This document shows, piece after piece, positions 18,502-27,203 of a DNA stretch of 64,000 nt; the stretch's first letter is position 1; each line of letters opens with the position of its first letter. The notes below the pieces were generated by a model. It was not told where the DNA came from. It saw nothing but the letters and a program-made list of their open reading frames with translations, and did not search any database. The stretch is taken from positions 11,162 to 75,161 of the forward strand of contig NZ_PDJI01000001.1 in the NCBI RefSeq assembly GCF_002563695.1, written 5' to 3'. The position numbers and the translations under genes are program-made. The DNA is from Georgenia soli. GTDB lineage: Bacteria > Actinomycetota > Actinomycetes > Actinomycetales > Actinomycetaceae.

Positions 18502-19868
18502 CTCAGGGCTCCTTGCTTCTCAGGAAATGTTGCGTTTGGTGAGGGGACGTCGCCCGGGTCGGCACCCTGGGCCCGCATTGCGGTCCGGATCGCTTGAACG
18601 TCGACGTCGCGCACCATGACGCCGGCTTCAGCTGCGAGGGCAGCCGCGATACCGGCGGCCTGACCCATGGCCATGCACGGCGGGATCTCGCGTGACATAC
18701 GCTGCGCGTCAGGTGTGGCCGAGTAGTGGCGGCCGGGAGCGAGCAACTGGTCGATCTCCTTGGCCACGAGAGAGCTGTACGGGTAGTAGTAGTCCCTGCC
18801 ACGGGCGACTGTGTCGTCGAAGTAGCGGCGCTGCCCCACGTCATCCTTCGTCACGATGTACTCGCCTTGGAGCAGTCGAGTTTGCCGGACACCGATCTGC
18901 TCCGCGACGCCGAGCAGATACGCATTCTCGAAGCCGGGATAGTTCGCCTTGACGTACTCCACCGCCTCGTTGATGCGTGGTCGCGCCTCAAACTCAGCGG
19001 CCGTCAGTGAGGCGGGGTCAGCTCCGTCGAAGCCGGTCATGTGGGGGGTGTTGCACCAGACGATCCCCGGGAGCGGGGTCTTGAGCCACCACATCTCCCA
19101 CGCGCCGCCGAGGATGCGCTTCGTCGTGCGGTTGAGCGCGCGAGTCTCCCGTGGATTGGCCTGTTCAAACGCCTCGGCCTTGTCGGTGTCAACGCCGCCG
19201 AGGCGGAACACGAGCGTAACGATGTAACTATCGTGGACGAAGCTCGCGCCGGTGCGAGATGCGACGTCGAGGTCACCGGTCGCGTCGATGACCACCTTGG
19301 CGAGAGTTGCCTGGGGGCCTGCCTTCGTCTCGCAGATGACGCCCTTCATGACGCCGTCTTCCACGATCGGTTCGGAGAACCAGCTGTGCAAACGCAGGTC
19401 AACGCCTGCCTCCTGAACAAGGTCGTTCGAGACGCGCTTCCACCCATCGGGGTCAAAGGCGACGGCGTAACAGATCGGCTTCGGCTTGTTATGCGAGTGG
19501 AAGTCAAAAGCGCCGTAGCGTGCCCATTTGTTCCACATCTCCTCCGAGGCGTAGCGATCTTCCTCGGGCGGGTACACCGCTAATCCCATCTTCTCGAGCC
19601 TCTCCACGTACTCGGAGACGATGCCGGTAACAGTGATTTCGGACCCGTTCACCATGTCGTCGAGCACGAGCACCATTCCGCCGGCGGCGAGGCCGCCGAG
19701 CGCCGCATAGCGCTCGAGGAGGGTGACAGAGGCGCCCTGGCGCGCGGCGGCAACGGCCGCGCTCACACCTGCCGGTCCCCCCCCCACGACGACCACGTCG
19801 CATTCGGCAACGACGGGCACCTCACGCGCACCCACGGTGACGGTCAGTTTATCAATTGACGTACTCAC
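18498..19868 (-). CDS. FAD-dependent oxidoreductase
   Basis: A 456-residue flavoprotein with the dinucleotide motif VVVGGGPAGVSAAVAAARQG, ATGDLDVASRTGA in the middle and GQAAGIAAALAAEAG at the C-terminus, the pattern of the FAD_oxidored (PF12831) group. Members oxidise or dehydrogenate diverse acids and are often served by a ferredoxin, and one is encoded downstream. It starts 33 bp after the enoyl-CoA hydratase gene and overlaps CoA-transferase copy 2. Probably cytoplasmic; reaction unknown. Confidence 0.87.
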   Translation of the reverse strand: MSTSIDKLTVTVGAREVPVVAECDVVVVGGGPAGVSAAVAAARQGASVTLLERYAALGGLAAGGMVLVLDDMVNGSEITVTGIVSEYVERLEKMGLAVYPPEEDRYASEEMWNKWARYGAFDFHSHNKPKPICYAVAFDPDGWKRVSNDLVQEAGVDLRLHSWFSEPIVEDGVMKGVICETKAGPQATLAKVVIDATGDLDVASRTGASFVHDSYIVTLVFRLGGVDTDKAEAFEQANPRETRALNRTTKRILGGAWEMWWLKTPLPGIVWCNTPHMTGFDGADPASLTAAEFEARPRINEAVEYVKANYPGFENAYLLGVAEQIGVRQTRLLQGEYIVTKDDVGQRRYFDDTVARGRDYYYPYSSLVAKEIDQLLAPGRHYSATPDAQRMSREIPPCMAMGQAAGIAAALAAEAGVMVRDVDVQAIRTAMRAQGADPGDVPSPNATFPEKQGALR

Positions 19869-19901
19869 GACGTTGTGACACCTCAGACTTTTTCGAATGG
19901 G

Positions 19902-20696
19902 TTACGAATAGGACCAGCTAGGGCTGCGCTTCTCACGAAACGCCTGTACGCCCTCGTCGGCATTTCCCGAACTGAACAGGGCGTCGAACGACGGCAGATA
20001 CTGCCGTGCAGCTTGGCGGGGAGGCATGTGTGATGTGAGCCGCGCGATCTCCTTGATGGCGCGCACGGAGGTGGGAGCGCATCCAAGGATCTGCTGCACC
20101 CAGCGGTCCACGGCGTCATCGAGTTCTGCGAGCGGCACAACTTCGTTAACGAGGCCAGCGGCACGCATCTCTTCGGCGCTCGCCTTCCGGCCGGTAAGCA
20201 GCATGCCCATCGCAGTTGTGTAGGGCATCCGACGGGTCATGAGGATAGTGCCGTCGAACGCCAGTCGGCCGACTCGGGGTTCAACGAGGCCGAACACCGC
20301 GGAATCGGCCGCAATGACGATGTCACAGCCGTTCACGAGCTCCATACCACCGCCGAGCGCGTATCCATTGACACGAGCAATGACGGGCTTCGTGAACGAA
20401 TCACGGAGTGTGAGGCCGCAGTAGCCGTCGGGGTTCGCGCCAGCCCAGAATTCGAGGTTCGACCTCGCTTGTGCGCCCGCTGACATGTCCGACCCAGAGC
20501 AGAACGAACGCTCTCCGGCACCGGTGAGGACCACAACCCAGACGTCGTCGTTTTCCTGGAGCTCTCCCCACACCTCGGACAATCGTGTCTGCGCAGCGTC
20601 GTCGACGGCGTTCAGCACGTGAGGTCGATCGATCGTAACGGTTGCGACGCGATCAAAAATCTCGACGCGGACGCCGCTCTCCTCGTGAGTTGTCAT
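19902..20696 (-). CDS. Enoyl-CoA hydratase/isomerase family protein
   Basis: A 264-residue crotonase with the oxyanion-hole segments CSGSDMSAG and GYALGGGMELVNGCDI. Both acid/base positions are present (Glu in GGGMEL and Glu in FGLVEPRVG). It probably hydrates or isomerises the CoA thioester formed by the CoA-transferases. Its start overlaps the stop of CoA-transferase copy 3 (ATGA). Confidence 0.9.
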   Translation of the reverse strand: MTTHEESGVRVEIFDRVATVTIDRPHVLNAVDDAAQTRLSEVWGELQENDDVWVVVLTGAGERSFCSGSDMSAGAQARSNLEFWAGANPDGYCGLTLRDSFTKPVIARVNGYALGGGMELVNGCDIVIAADSAVFGLVEPRVGRLAFDGTILMTRRMPYTTAMGMLLTGRKASAEEMRAAGLVNEVVPLAELDDAVDRWVQQILGCAPTSVRAIKEIARLTSHMPPRQAARQYLPSFDALFSSGNADEGVQAFREKRSPSWSYS

Positions 20697-21889
20697 ACCA
20701 CTACTCCGTCCCTATATAGGCTCGCGATTTCAAGTTCGGAGAGACCAAACTCGGCAAGGATTTCTGCGCCGTTGGCGCCGAGCGAAGGCACGGGGTATCG
20801 CATCTGGGCGGGCGTCGCCCGCAAGTGCAGAGGGTGTGCAACGGAGCGGACCTCTGTGCCTTGATCATCGTGGTAGGTGATGACCGTTTCGTTGTGCTGC
20901 GTCTGTGGATCTTCGAGGGCCTCGCTGAGTTCACGCACCGGTGCACACAGGATGTCGTGCGCCTCGAGTCGTTCGATCCAGGTCGCGGTGCTTTCGCCCC
21001 GCATGTGGTCCTTGATGAGGCTTTGCAGCTCCACACGATTCTTCGTTTGGTTCTCGACGTCTTCGAACCGTGGCTCTTCGGTGAGGTCACGCATACCGAT
21101 CGCCGCGCAGATTTCCTGTAGCGGGTTCCGCTTGAAGGCCCCGGTGAAGACGACGGCACCGTCCGTGGTGGGCGCAACGATGGTATGCGGCATCGCGCCC
21201 CAATTGAGTTCCTCGTTGCGTGTCATAAGCATCGCGGCTTCCTGCAACTGCAAGCCGAGCAATGTCTCGTAAAGGCTCGTGTGAACCTCCTGACCAACGC
21301 CGTTTCGATCGCGGGCTAGCAGCGCCAACAAGATGCCTTGGGCGAAAATCATTGCCGTCATGAAGTCCGCGTAACACGTGGAGTACACGGCGTAGGGCAC
21401 TGACTCGTCCGGACGCCGGGCCATGACGCCCGTAAATCCTTGAGCAAGGACCTCCTGGCCACCCTTGTGCTGGTATGGCCCGCTGCTGCCGAAGCCCGTT
21501 GTCGCGCCATAGATAAGGCGCGGGTTAATGTTCCTGAGTTCCTCGTAGGAAAATCCCAAGCGTTCCATGACGCCAGGTCGGAAATTGTTCACTACTACGT
21601 CGACCTCCGATACGAGTCGGCGCACAAGAGCCTTACCGGGTTCGGACCGCAGATCAATGGCAATGCTGCGCTTATTGCGGTTCATGCTCGCAAACACCGG
21701 ATTGTTGAGGTCGTTGACGTCCATCGTGGAGAACCGCGACAAATCACCGGACCCGGGTCGCTCGACCTTGATGACATCGGCCCCAAAGTCGGCCAGCACT
21801 TGAGTGGCAACCGGGCCCGCCAGTGCTTGGCTGAAATCGAGAACGCGGATTCCACTTAACGGAAGCATGTGCATACTAGAGTCATTCAT
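20693..21889 (-). CDS. CaiB/BaiF family CoA-transferase (copy 3)
   Basis: A 398-residue class III CoA-transferase with LDFSQALAGPVATQVLADFGADVIKVE, NRNKRSIAIDL and the catalytic aspartate in CYADFMTAMIFAQG. It is the most divergent of the three copies (PVATQVL instead of PSCTQLL). It overlaps the MaoC gene by one base (TAATG) and the enoyl-CoA hydratase by four, so these three form a tightly coupled core. Confidence 0.9.
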   Translation of the reverse strand: MNDSSMHMLPLSGIRVLDFSQALAGPVATQVLADFGADVIKVERPGSGDLSRFSTMDVNDLNNPVFASMNRNKRSIAIDLRSEPGKALVRRLVSEVDVVVNNFRPGVMERLGFSYEELRNINPRLIYGATTGFGSSGPYQHKGGQEVLAQGFTGVMARRPDESVPYAVYSTCYADFMTAMIFAQGILLALLARDRNGVGQEVHTSLYETLLGLQLQEAAMLMTRNEELNWGAMPHTIVAPTTDGAVVFTGAFKRNPLQEICAAIGMRDLTEEPRFEDVENQTKNRVELQSLIKDHMRGESTATWIERLEAHDILCAPVRELSEALEDPQTQHNETVITYHDDQGTEVRSVAHPLHLRATPAQMRYPVPSLGANGAEILAEFGLSELEIASLYRDGVVV

Positions 21890-22353
21890 TATGACCTCTG
21901 CCCGTTCTCTGCGGCATCGATTGTTTGGTTGAATGCCTTAGTTACATGCGTGGCTGAGAGACACACGCCGCCATTTTGATTCGTTACAACGGCTTGGGCA
22001 TGGAAGCGAGACCGTTCCGGTAGCCATTGAGTGACCTTGTAGTGGGCGGTCAGCGTGTCTCCGATAAGCACGCCGTTGACGAATCGGACCCTGTCGTAGC
22101 CGAGCGAGATGCCCATGCCGGCGAAGTCGAGCTTCTCCCAGAAACGGGTTGACGCGGTAGAGACGAGGCCGAGGATGAGGACGCCGTGCGCGACGCGGCC
22201 ACCGTAGGGTGACCGCTTCATAAACTCCTCATCGGTGTGATATCGAGATAGGTCACCTGTGATTCCGGCAAACTGATAGATATCCGATTCACTGACCGTC
22301 CGGGTGAGCGTGTATCCTTCTGCGGCAATGATGTCCTCTGGCGTCAGAGTCAC
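21889..22353 (-). CDS. MaoC family dehydratase
   Basis: A 154-residue single hot-dog-fold protein with the hydratase motif GDLSRYHTDEEF and GGRVAHGVLILGL. Such proteins hydrate trans-enoyl-CoA or mesaconyl-CoA thioesters. It is the first enzyme gene after the ABC importer, 79 bp downstream of the permease gene, a gap that might hold an internal promoter. Confidence 0.9.
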   Translation of the reverse strand: MTLTPEDIIAAEGYTLTRTVSESDIYQFAGITGDLSRYHTDEEFMKRSPYGGRVAHGVLILGLVSTASTRFWEKLDFAGMGISLGYDRVRFVNGVLIGDTLTAHYKVTQWLPERSRFHAQAVVTNQNGGVCLSATHVTKAFNQTIDAAENGQRS

Positions 22354-22432
22354 TCAATCTCCTATCCTTAATCCGCGCGGCGGGCCTAGCATCATCGACA
22401 ACTTGCGCACCCTGGAGGCAAGCGGTCAGGAC

Positions 22433-23239
22433 TCATTGTGTCGCCTTCCAATACACGACTCTCTTTTCGACCAAGCCCACGAGCCCGAAAAGGAGCAGGG
22501 CGTATAACGAACTGAGAATCATTGTTGCGTAGAGGAGCGGCACCTGATAATTGAAGGTGGTTTGGATGATGAGGTATCCGAGCCCTGCCTGAGAGCCCAC
22601 CCACTCTGCGACGATCGCGCCGATCACAGCGGATGTTGCCGTGATTCGAAGCGCCGAGAAGAGATAGGGCACGCACGCGTACAGACGGACTCGGGTGAAG
22701 ATCTCCCAGCGAGTCGCCGAAAGGATGCGCATGAGCTCCAGCTCGCGATCATTGACCGCGTTCAAGCCACGAACCGAGTTCACCAAGGTCGGGAAGAACG
22801 AGATCAGCGCCGCGATGACAATCTTCGAGGAGTAGCCCGTGCCGAGCAGGATCACAAGAATCGGCGCGATCGCGATGATCGGGATCGTCTGGACGAACAC
22901 GGCGATCGGCATGAGCGCACCGTTTATTGTTTTCGAATGCACGAAGATCACCGCAAACACGAATGCGACGACGTTACCGATTACGAATCCGGCAAGCGAT
23001 TCAATGACCGTGGGTTGCAGGTTCCGCCACAGGATATCGGCGTTCTCAACGAACGCCGCGGCCACGCGAGTCGGCGTCGGCACGACATACTCGGGAACTC
23101 TCAAAATGACGACGGTGAGCTGCCAGAGGATGATGATACCGATGCCCACGAGGTACGGCGTAGCCTTGTTGACCGGCTTTCGCTTCGCCTGCGATTCCAG
23201 AGTTTCCGTACGGTGTTTGTGAGTGATGGTCGTCATCAC
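22433..23239 (-). CDS. ABC transporter permease (SsuC/TauC type)
   Basis: A 268-residue permease with six membrane helices and the EAA-type loop near VNSVRGLNAVNDRELELMRILSATRWEIFTRV. The family imports sulfonates, nitrate, pyrimidine precursors or aromatic acids. It overlaps the ATPase gene by four bases, forming a standard three-gene importer with the ATPase and binding protein upstream. Confidence 0.92.
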   Translation of the reverse strand: MMTTITHKHRTETLESQAKRKPVNKATPYLVGIGIIILWQLTVVILRVPEYVVPTPTRVAAAFVENADILWRNLQPTVIESLAGFVIGNVVAFVFAVIFVHSKTINGALMPIAVFVQTIPIIAIAPILVILLGTGYSSKIVIAALISFFPTLVNSVRGLNAVNDRELELMRILSATRWEIFTRVRLYACVPYLFSALRITATSAVIGAIVAEWVGSQAGLGYLIIQTTFNYQVPLLYATMILSSLYALLLFGLVGLVEKRVVYWKATQ

Positions 23240-24051
23240 GCGCTCTCCAATAGCATGCGAAGTTGGCTGCAGAGCTCGCTGAAGTTTGGCTCGACGCGGG
23301 TATGCGGTCCGCGGGGATAGCCAAGATCGATATCGACAACCTCATGCAAGCGACCCGGGTGGGCCTTTAGGACTACAACCTCCTCGGAGAGGAATACCGC
23401 TTCCGCGATGCTGTGCGTGACGAAGACGACCGTGGTGCCAGTGCTTTCCCAGATTCGCAAGAGTTCCTCATTGAGGCGGTCCCGCGTGATCTCATCGAGG
23501 GCGCCAAAAGGTTCATCCATGAGCAGGATGGCCGGGTCGGTGACTAGGGCGCGGGCAATTGCGACTCGCTGCCGCATGCCGCCGGACAGTTCATGGGGGT
23601 AAGCGTTCTCGCGGCCGCCGAGCCCCACAAGTTCAAGGAGTTCCTTTGGGGACCTCGTTGGAGTGACTTGATTCTTGGGGCCCACTTCGAGTGGTAAAGA
23701 GACGTTCTGCAGGGCGGTGCGCCAGGGCAACAGTGTCGAGTCCTGAAAGACGAACCCGATCTTTCGATGCTCACGGGCGTTGTGCGGAGTGTCATCGAGA
23801 ACAGTGGCCCTACCGGCCGTCGGTGCGATTAGGTCGGCTACGACTCGGAGGAGAGTCGACTTGCCACACCCTGACGGGCCGATCAAGGAAGTGAACCCAC
23901 CGGCCGTCAGGTTGTGAGTGATGCCAGCGAGCGCATTCACTTCACCGCGGTCGGTGCTGAAGGTGACCGAGACCCCATCCAATTCCACGGCATTCAACGG
24001 TGCGATACTCATGTCGATGTCTGATGCTTTCGTCGAGGTCATGGCGATCAT
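23236..24051 (-). CDS. ABC transporter ATP-binding protein (SsuB/TauB type)
   Basis: A 271-residue ATPase with Walker A GPSGCGKST, signature LSGGMRQRVAIARAL, Walker B ILLMDEPFGALD and the switch His in VTHSIAEA. It powers import through the adjacent permease. Both ends overlap neighbouring genes by four bases, so the three importer genes are translationally coupled. Confidence 0.94.
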   Translation of the reverse strand: MIAMTSTKASDIDMSIAPLNAVELDGVSVTFSTDRGEVNALAGITHNLTAGGFTSLIGPSGCGKSTLLRVVADLIAPTAGRATVLDDTPHNAREHRKIGFVFQDSTLLPWRTALQNVSLPLEVGPKNQVTPTRSPKELLELVGLGGRENAYPHELSGGMRQRVAIARALVTDPAILLMDEPFGALDEITRDRLNEELLRIWESTGTTVVFVTHSIAEAVFLSEEVVVLKAHPGRLHEVVDIDLGYPRGPHTRVEPNFSELCSQLRMLLESA

Positions 24052-25136
24052 GCGGACGTGCTGCGCTCCTCGACCGTCCGCTCGAGGATCTCGAGCGTCA
24101 TGACGTCGTCGACATTAGGGGCGCCCTTCTCAAACTGACCAAGCTCGTCATAGATGCGTATCTGGTTCTCCCAGTTGTCGCGTGCCATCTGGCCCCAGCC
24201 GTTTTCTTCGGTCTCGTCGGTGAAGACAATATCCATAACGAGTTTGGCGGACTCCGACTCGATCTTTGGGTCGATGTTCGGGAACGTTTCCTTGAGGATC
24301 TCAATTGCCTCGTCGTGGTTATCGCGGGCGTAGCGCCAGCCCTTGGCTGTCGCGGAAAGAATTCCCGCGAGCATCTCTGGATCCTCTTCAACAACCGAGG
24401 CGTTGGCAAGGAGGACGCCGGCGTAAAGTTGGATTCCGATGTCCCAGATCCGCATGGTCTCGTAGTTGTTTCCCAGGGGCTGCAGCTGGCCGTAGTTCAC
24501 GGTCCATCCGGTCCAGGCGTCGACCTGACCGGACGCGAGCGGGGCGGTGTCACTCCCTACGCCAACAATCTCGATTTGATCGCGGCTGATGCCGTGCTTT
24601 GCGAGCACCGCGTCGACGAGCACGCCACCGGTGGGCTGGGTGCCGATCCGCTTTCCGATGAGGTCCTCGGGAGTGCGGATCGGATTGTCCTTCATGGAGA
24701 TGAAGGCCCACGGGTGCTGCTGCAGGTTCACACCGTATGCCTTGACCGAAACTCCCGCGCTCACCGCGGTCATGTGCAACGGGCTGGAGGAGACGTATCC
24801 GGCTGGGGAGCTGCCGGAGGCGATGAGGCCGGGCGGGTCGGCGTTGGGCCCACCCTCCTTCATCGTGACCTTAAGTCCGTTCTCGGCGTAGAAGCCTTTC
24901 TTTAGTGCGACTGCGTCACCAAGGACCTGAGCGTTACCGAGCCAAGAGAGCTGTAGGTCAATCGCCTTGAGTTGCTGCGAGTCCGAACTGTTCGGATCCG
25001 TGGCTCCCGGCGACGTGGAAGAGGGATCTGAGGAGCACGCGACGGTGGTACCAAGTAGAAATGCTCCGCCCAGGAGTCCTCCGGCCTGGAGAAAGCCCCG
25101 GCGGCTGAAGCCTGCCTTGCGGTTCTGAACGTTCAT
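24048..25136 (-). CDS. ABC substrate-binding protein (NMT1/SsuA-like), Tat lipoprotein
   Basis: A 362-residue protein with a twin-arginine signal (SRRGFLQAGGLLGG) followed by a lipobox (TTVACSS). The NMT1/THI5-like binding fold begins after a Ser/Thr-rich linker (LQLSWLGNAQVLGDAVALKKGFY) and ends with a helical C-terminal tail. It delivers the substrate of the catabolic operon and is its first gene. Upstream lie two palindromes likely to control it. The ligand is unknown; a carboxylate is plausible since three CoA-transferases follow. Confidence 0.9.
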   Translation of the reverse strand: MNVQNRKAGFSRRGFLQAGGLLGGAFLLGTTVACSSDPSSTSPGATDPNSSDSQQLKAIDLQLSWLGNAQVLGDAVALKKGFYAENGLKVTMKEGGPNADPPGLIASGSSPAGYVSSSPLHMTAVSAGVSVKAYGVNLQQHPWAFISMKDNPIRTPEDLIGKRIGTQPTGGVLVDAVLAKHGISRDQIEIVGVGSDTAPLASGQVDAWTGWTVNYGQLQPLGNNYETMRIWDIGIQLYAGVLLANASVVEEDPEMLAGILSATAKGWRYARDNHDEAIEILKETFPNIDPKIESESAKLVMDIVFTDETEENGWGQMARDNWENQIRIYDELGQFEKGAPNVDDVMTLEILERTVEERSTSA

Positions 25137-25235
25137 CCGGATCTCCGTTGGGGTGATTAGACGTGGCGGTCGTCATCGACGGCCAGAGATGGCGCAGACG
25201 GGAGGGGTCGCCCTTAGACTTCCTAGGACATCTGC

Positions 25236-25253
25236 GATCCCATATACGGGATC
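25236..25253. promoter_or_regulatory. Palindrome upstream of the catabolic operon
   Basis: GATCCC (25236-25241) and GGGATC (25248-25253) are perfect inverted arms around ATATAC, 100 bp upstream of the binding-protein ATG. The position fits an operator or activator site of the long operon. Confidence 0.45.
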
Positions 25254-25378
25254 TTGCACCTCACGGAGAGCGGTGTCAACAGTCCACTTTGTGCGGAGCG
25301 GCAAGGCCGAACATGGGCAAGGAGCCTGTCCTGCAGCTCAACGAGCTCAGCGACTTGCAGCTCCGCCGCGATCACCTT

Positions 25379-25395
25379 TGGTATGCGACATACCA
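25379..25395. promoter_or_regulatory. Second GTAT-N5-ATAC palindrome, distal to the ABC operon
   Basis: TGGTATG (25379-25385) and CATACCA (25389-25395) are perfect 7-bp inverted arms with a 3-bp spacer. The core GTAT-N5-ATAC matches the palindrome beside the GntR gene at 12548-12562, about 13 kb away at the opposite end of the cluster. It is a good candidate operator for that regulator, although it lies about 243 bp from the first ATG. Confidence 0.55.
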
Positions 25396-25606
25396 GATGT
25401 AGTGATCAAATAGTCACGCTACCAACAGCCGACGGGTGTGTCTCGAAATTCTCCAGGTCACGCCATCTGGGTGCGTGAGCCGTCGAGCATGCCTCGAACG
25501 CGCTCGTCCGCGCGTACTCGACTTCATCGCGGAATCATGCTCGTAATGCAGGAACCTGCGGCCACCTTGCACCGATGCCGCTCCGCGACACACCCGGCGC
25601 AAACGC

Positions 25607-25652
<46 letters not shown>

Positions 25653-26262
25653 AGCATGGCTCACCAACCGCGAACGGGAAGTACGCGGCAGGTGAAGAAA
25701 CCACAGGCCGCAAGCAGCACTCACTCGGCGCGGCACTTAAGCGGCCGTACGTCTATCTACTCGGCTTCGTCTACCTCGCCGTGCAGTCAGTTCAGCGTCT
25801 ACCTGGATCTCATTCTGGCTGCCGACAATCGTGGCTGACCTCGGCGAACTACGAAGCATCGACCATCGGGATGATCACGATGCTTCCGTTCGGGGGAGCC
25901 GTCGTCGGAATGCTGGCGATCGCCTACAACTAGGTAGCGATCCGAAGAGCCCGGTCGCCGCGATGATCAGCAGGACGACACTGAGTACGACGTTGGCTAC
26001 CCAGGTCGTCGCGAGCAAAGCAACCATCGCTACGGTGGTGGCCGCGACGCCTGGCCACCGCCGGTGCGATCGCCTTGATCAACTGAATCGGCACGACGTC
26101 CGGGTTCTTCGCGGCTTACGCCGCGGGGCTCGGTCACGGGCGCCACCGGCTCGATCAACGGTGTGCTCTACGCCGGTGCCCGCCATATTGGCGCTCGGGG
26201 CTCACAGTGATCCTGTCCATGCCGCGCAGCAACATCGGACACGTCACCTTTAGTCCCGCGAA
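25653..26262 (+). pseudogene. Degenerate MFS transporter (C-terminal half)
   Basis: Pieces in all three plus frames join into the second half of an MFS (anion:cation symporter-like) protein. They are AWLTNREREV after the triplet repeat, then GAALKRPYVYLLGFVYLAVQ, WISFWLPTIVADL, STIGMITMLPFGGAVVGMLAI, AGAIALIN (followed by an in-frame TGA), GTTSGFFAAYAAGL and GATGSINGVLYAGA. At least four frame changes and one stop are needed. The N-terminal six helices are missing. It probably once belonged to the catabolic island and was cut by the mobilisation module. Confidence 0.75.
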
Positions 26263-26292
26263 CTGGGTGATAGCACCGCGACAGGCACGAAA

Positions 26293-26327
26293 AGAGCGCC
26301 CCAAGGGGCAATCCCCGGGGGCGCTCT
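26293..26327 (-). terminator. Rho-independent terminator of the mobilisation operon
   Basis: AGAGCGCCCC (26293-26302) pairs perfectly with GGGGCGCTCT (26318-26327). On the minus strand the hairpin is followed by TTTTCG, a proper T tract. It lies 13 bp beyond the stop of the last minus-strand mobilisation gene. Confidence 0.85.
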
Positions 26328-26340
26328 GCGGTGCTAGAAC

Positions 26341-27180
26341 CTACCGGCTGCGCCCAAGCTGGCGCTCGCTGGGGTTGCGGCTCTTCCGTCCCCTGGGTGG
26401 GTTCTTACTGGCGTTTCTTACGGCCTCGGAGGGGTGAGTGCCCTGACTGACGTCGGCGGTCATTCGGGCAGCGACAACTTCTTGGTCGATGCCGCGTCGC
26501 TCGAGGTTGGCGGCGGATGCCTGACGGCGTTCAGCGCTGTCGTAGTTTTCCTTGCCGGCCTCGCGGGCGGCGGTGGCGCGGGTCCGTTCACGTTCCGCCT
26601 TGACGGCGGCGCCCTCGCGCACAGCGGGGTCGGGTTCGTGCTGAGCGGCTTCGCGGGCGGCCTCTGCGGCCTGGTCGGCGAGATCAGCCTCGGCGGCGAG
26701 CAAGTGGGCCTGGAACTGTTCCTCGGCGGCGCGGCCGCGTTCGCGTTCGAGTTCGGCGCGGCGCGCTTCGGCGCGTTCGAGGGCGACACGCACGAGCTCG
26801 GGGTCGGCGGCGGCACGGTCGACGTCGACGCCGTAACGGCGCCGGACCTCATCGCGGATGCGGTCGGCGGCACGGTCCGCATCGGGTTCCTGGCCCGTCC
26901 AGGCGCGGGCCGTGGTCCAGGCGTGCTGAATGTCGACGGGCCCGGCCTGGTCCCACCACTCGATCCGGAAGATGGGCGCGAGGTCGGCCCGAGCGGCTGA
27001 CTGCTCAGCCTGCAGGCGGGCGGTGAACTCGCGGGCGTGCTGTTCCTCGGCGGCTTCGGCGCGGCGAAGGCGTTCCTCGCGGGCTCGGGCGAGCATCTCG
27101 CCCACGCGCGCCCCGATGGTGACGGCGACGCGCACCGATCCGGTCAGGGCTTCCTCGATGCCGTCGGATTCCTCAGCCAT
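26341..27180 (-). CDS. Coiled-coil protein of the mobilisation operon
   Basis: A 279-residue, highly charged protein with Ala/Glu/Arg-rich coiled coil at about 20-65 and 125-230. A more globular insert between them contains IFRIEWWDQAGPVDIQHAWTTARAW. No known domain is recognised. It starts 23 bp after the relaxase stop and ends just before a strong terminator, so it is the last gene of the mobC-relaxase operon and may assist DNA processing or coupling. Confidence 0.75.
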   Translation of the reverse strand: MAEESDGIEEALTGSVRVAVTIGARVGEMLARAREERLRRAEAAEEQHAREFTARLQAEQSAARADLAPIFRIEWWDQAGPVDIQHAWTTARAWTGQEPDADRAADRIRDEVRRRYGVDVDRAAADPELVRVALERAEARRAELERERGRAAEEQFQAHLLAAEADLADQAAEAAREAAQHEPDPAVREGAAVKAERERTRATAAREAGKENYDSAERRQASAANLERRGIDQEVVAARMTADVSQGTHPSEAVRNASKNPPRGRKSRNPSERQLGRSR

Positions 27181-27203
27181 GACGTCTTCCCCATCTGTGT
27201 TCG

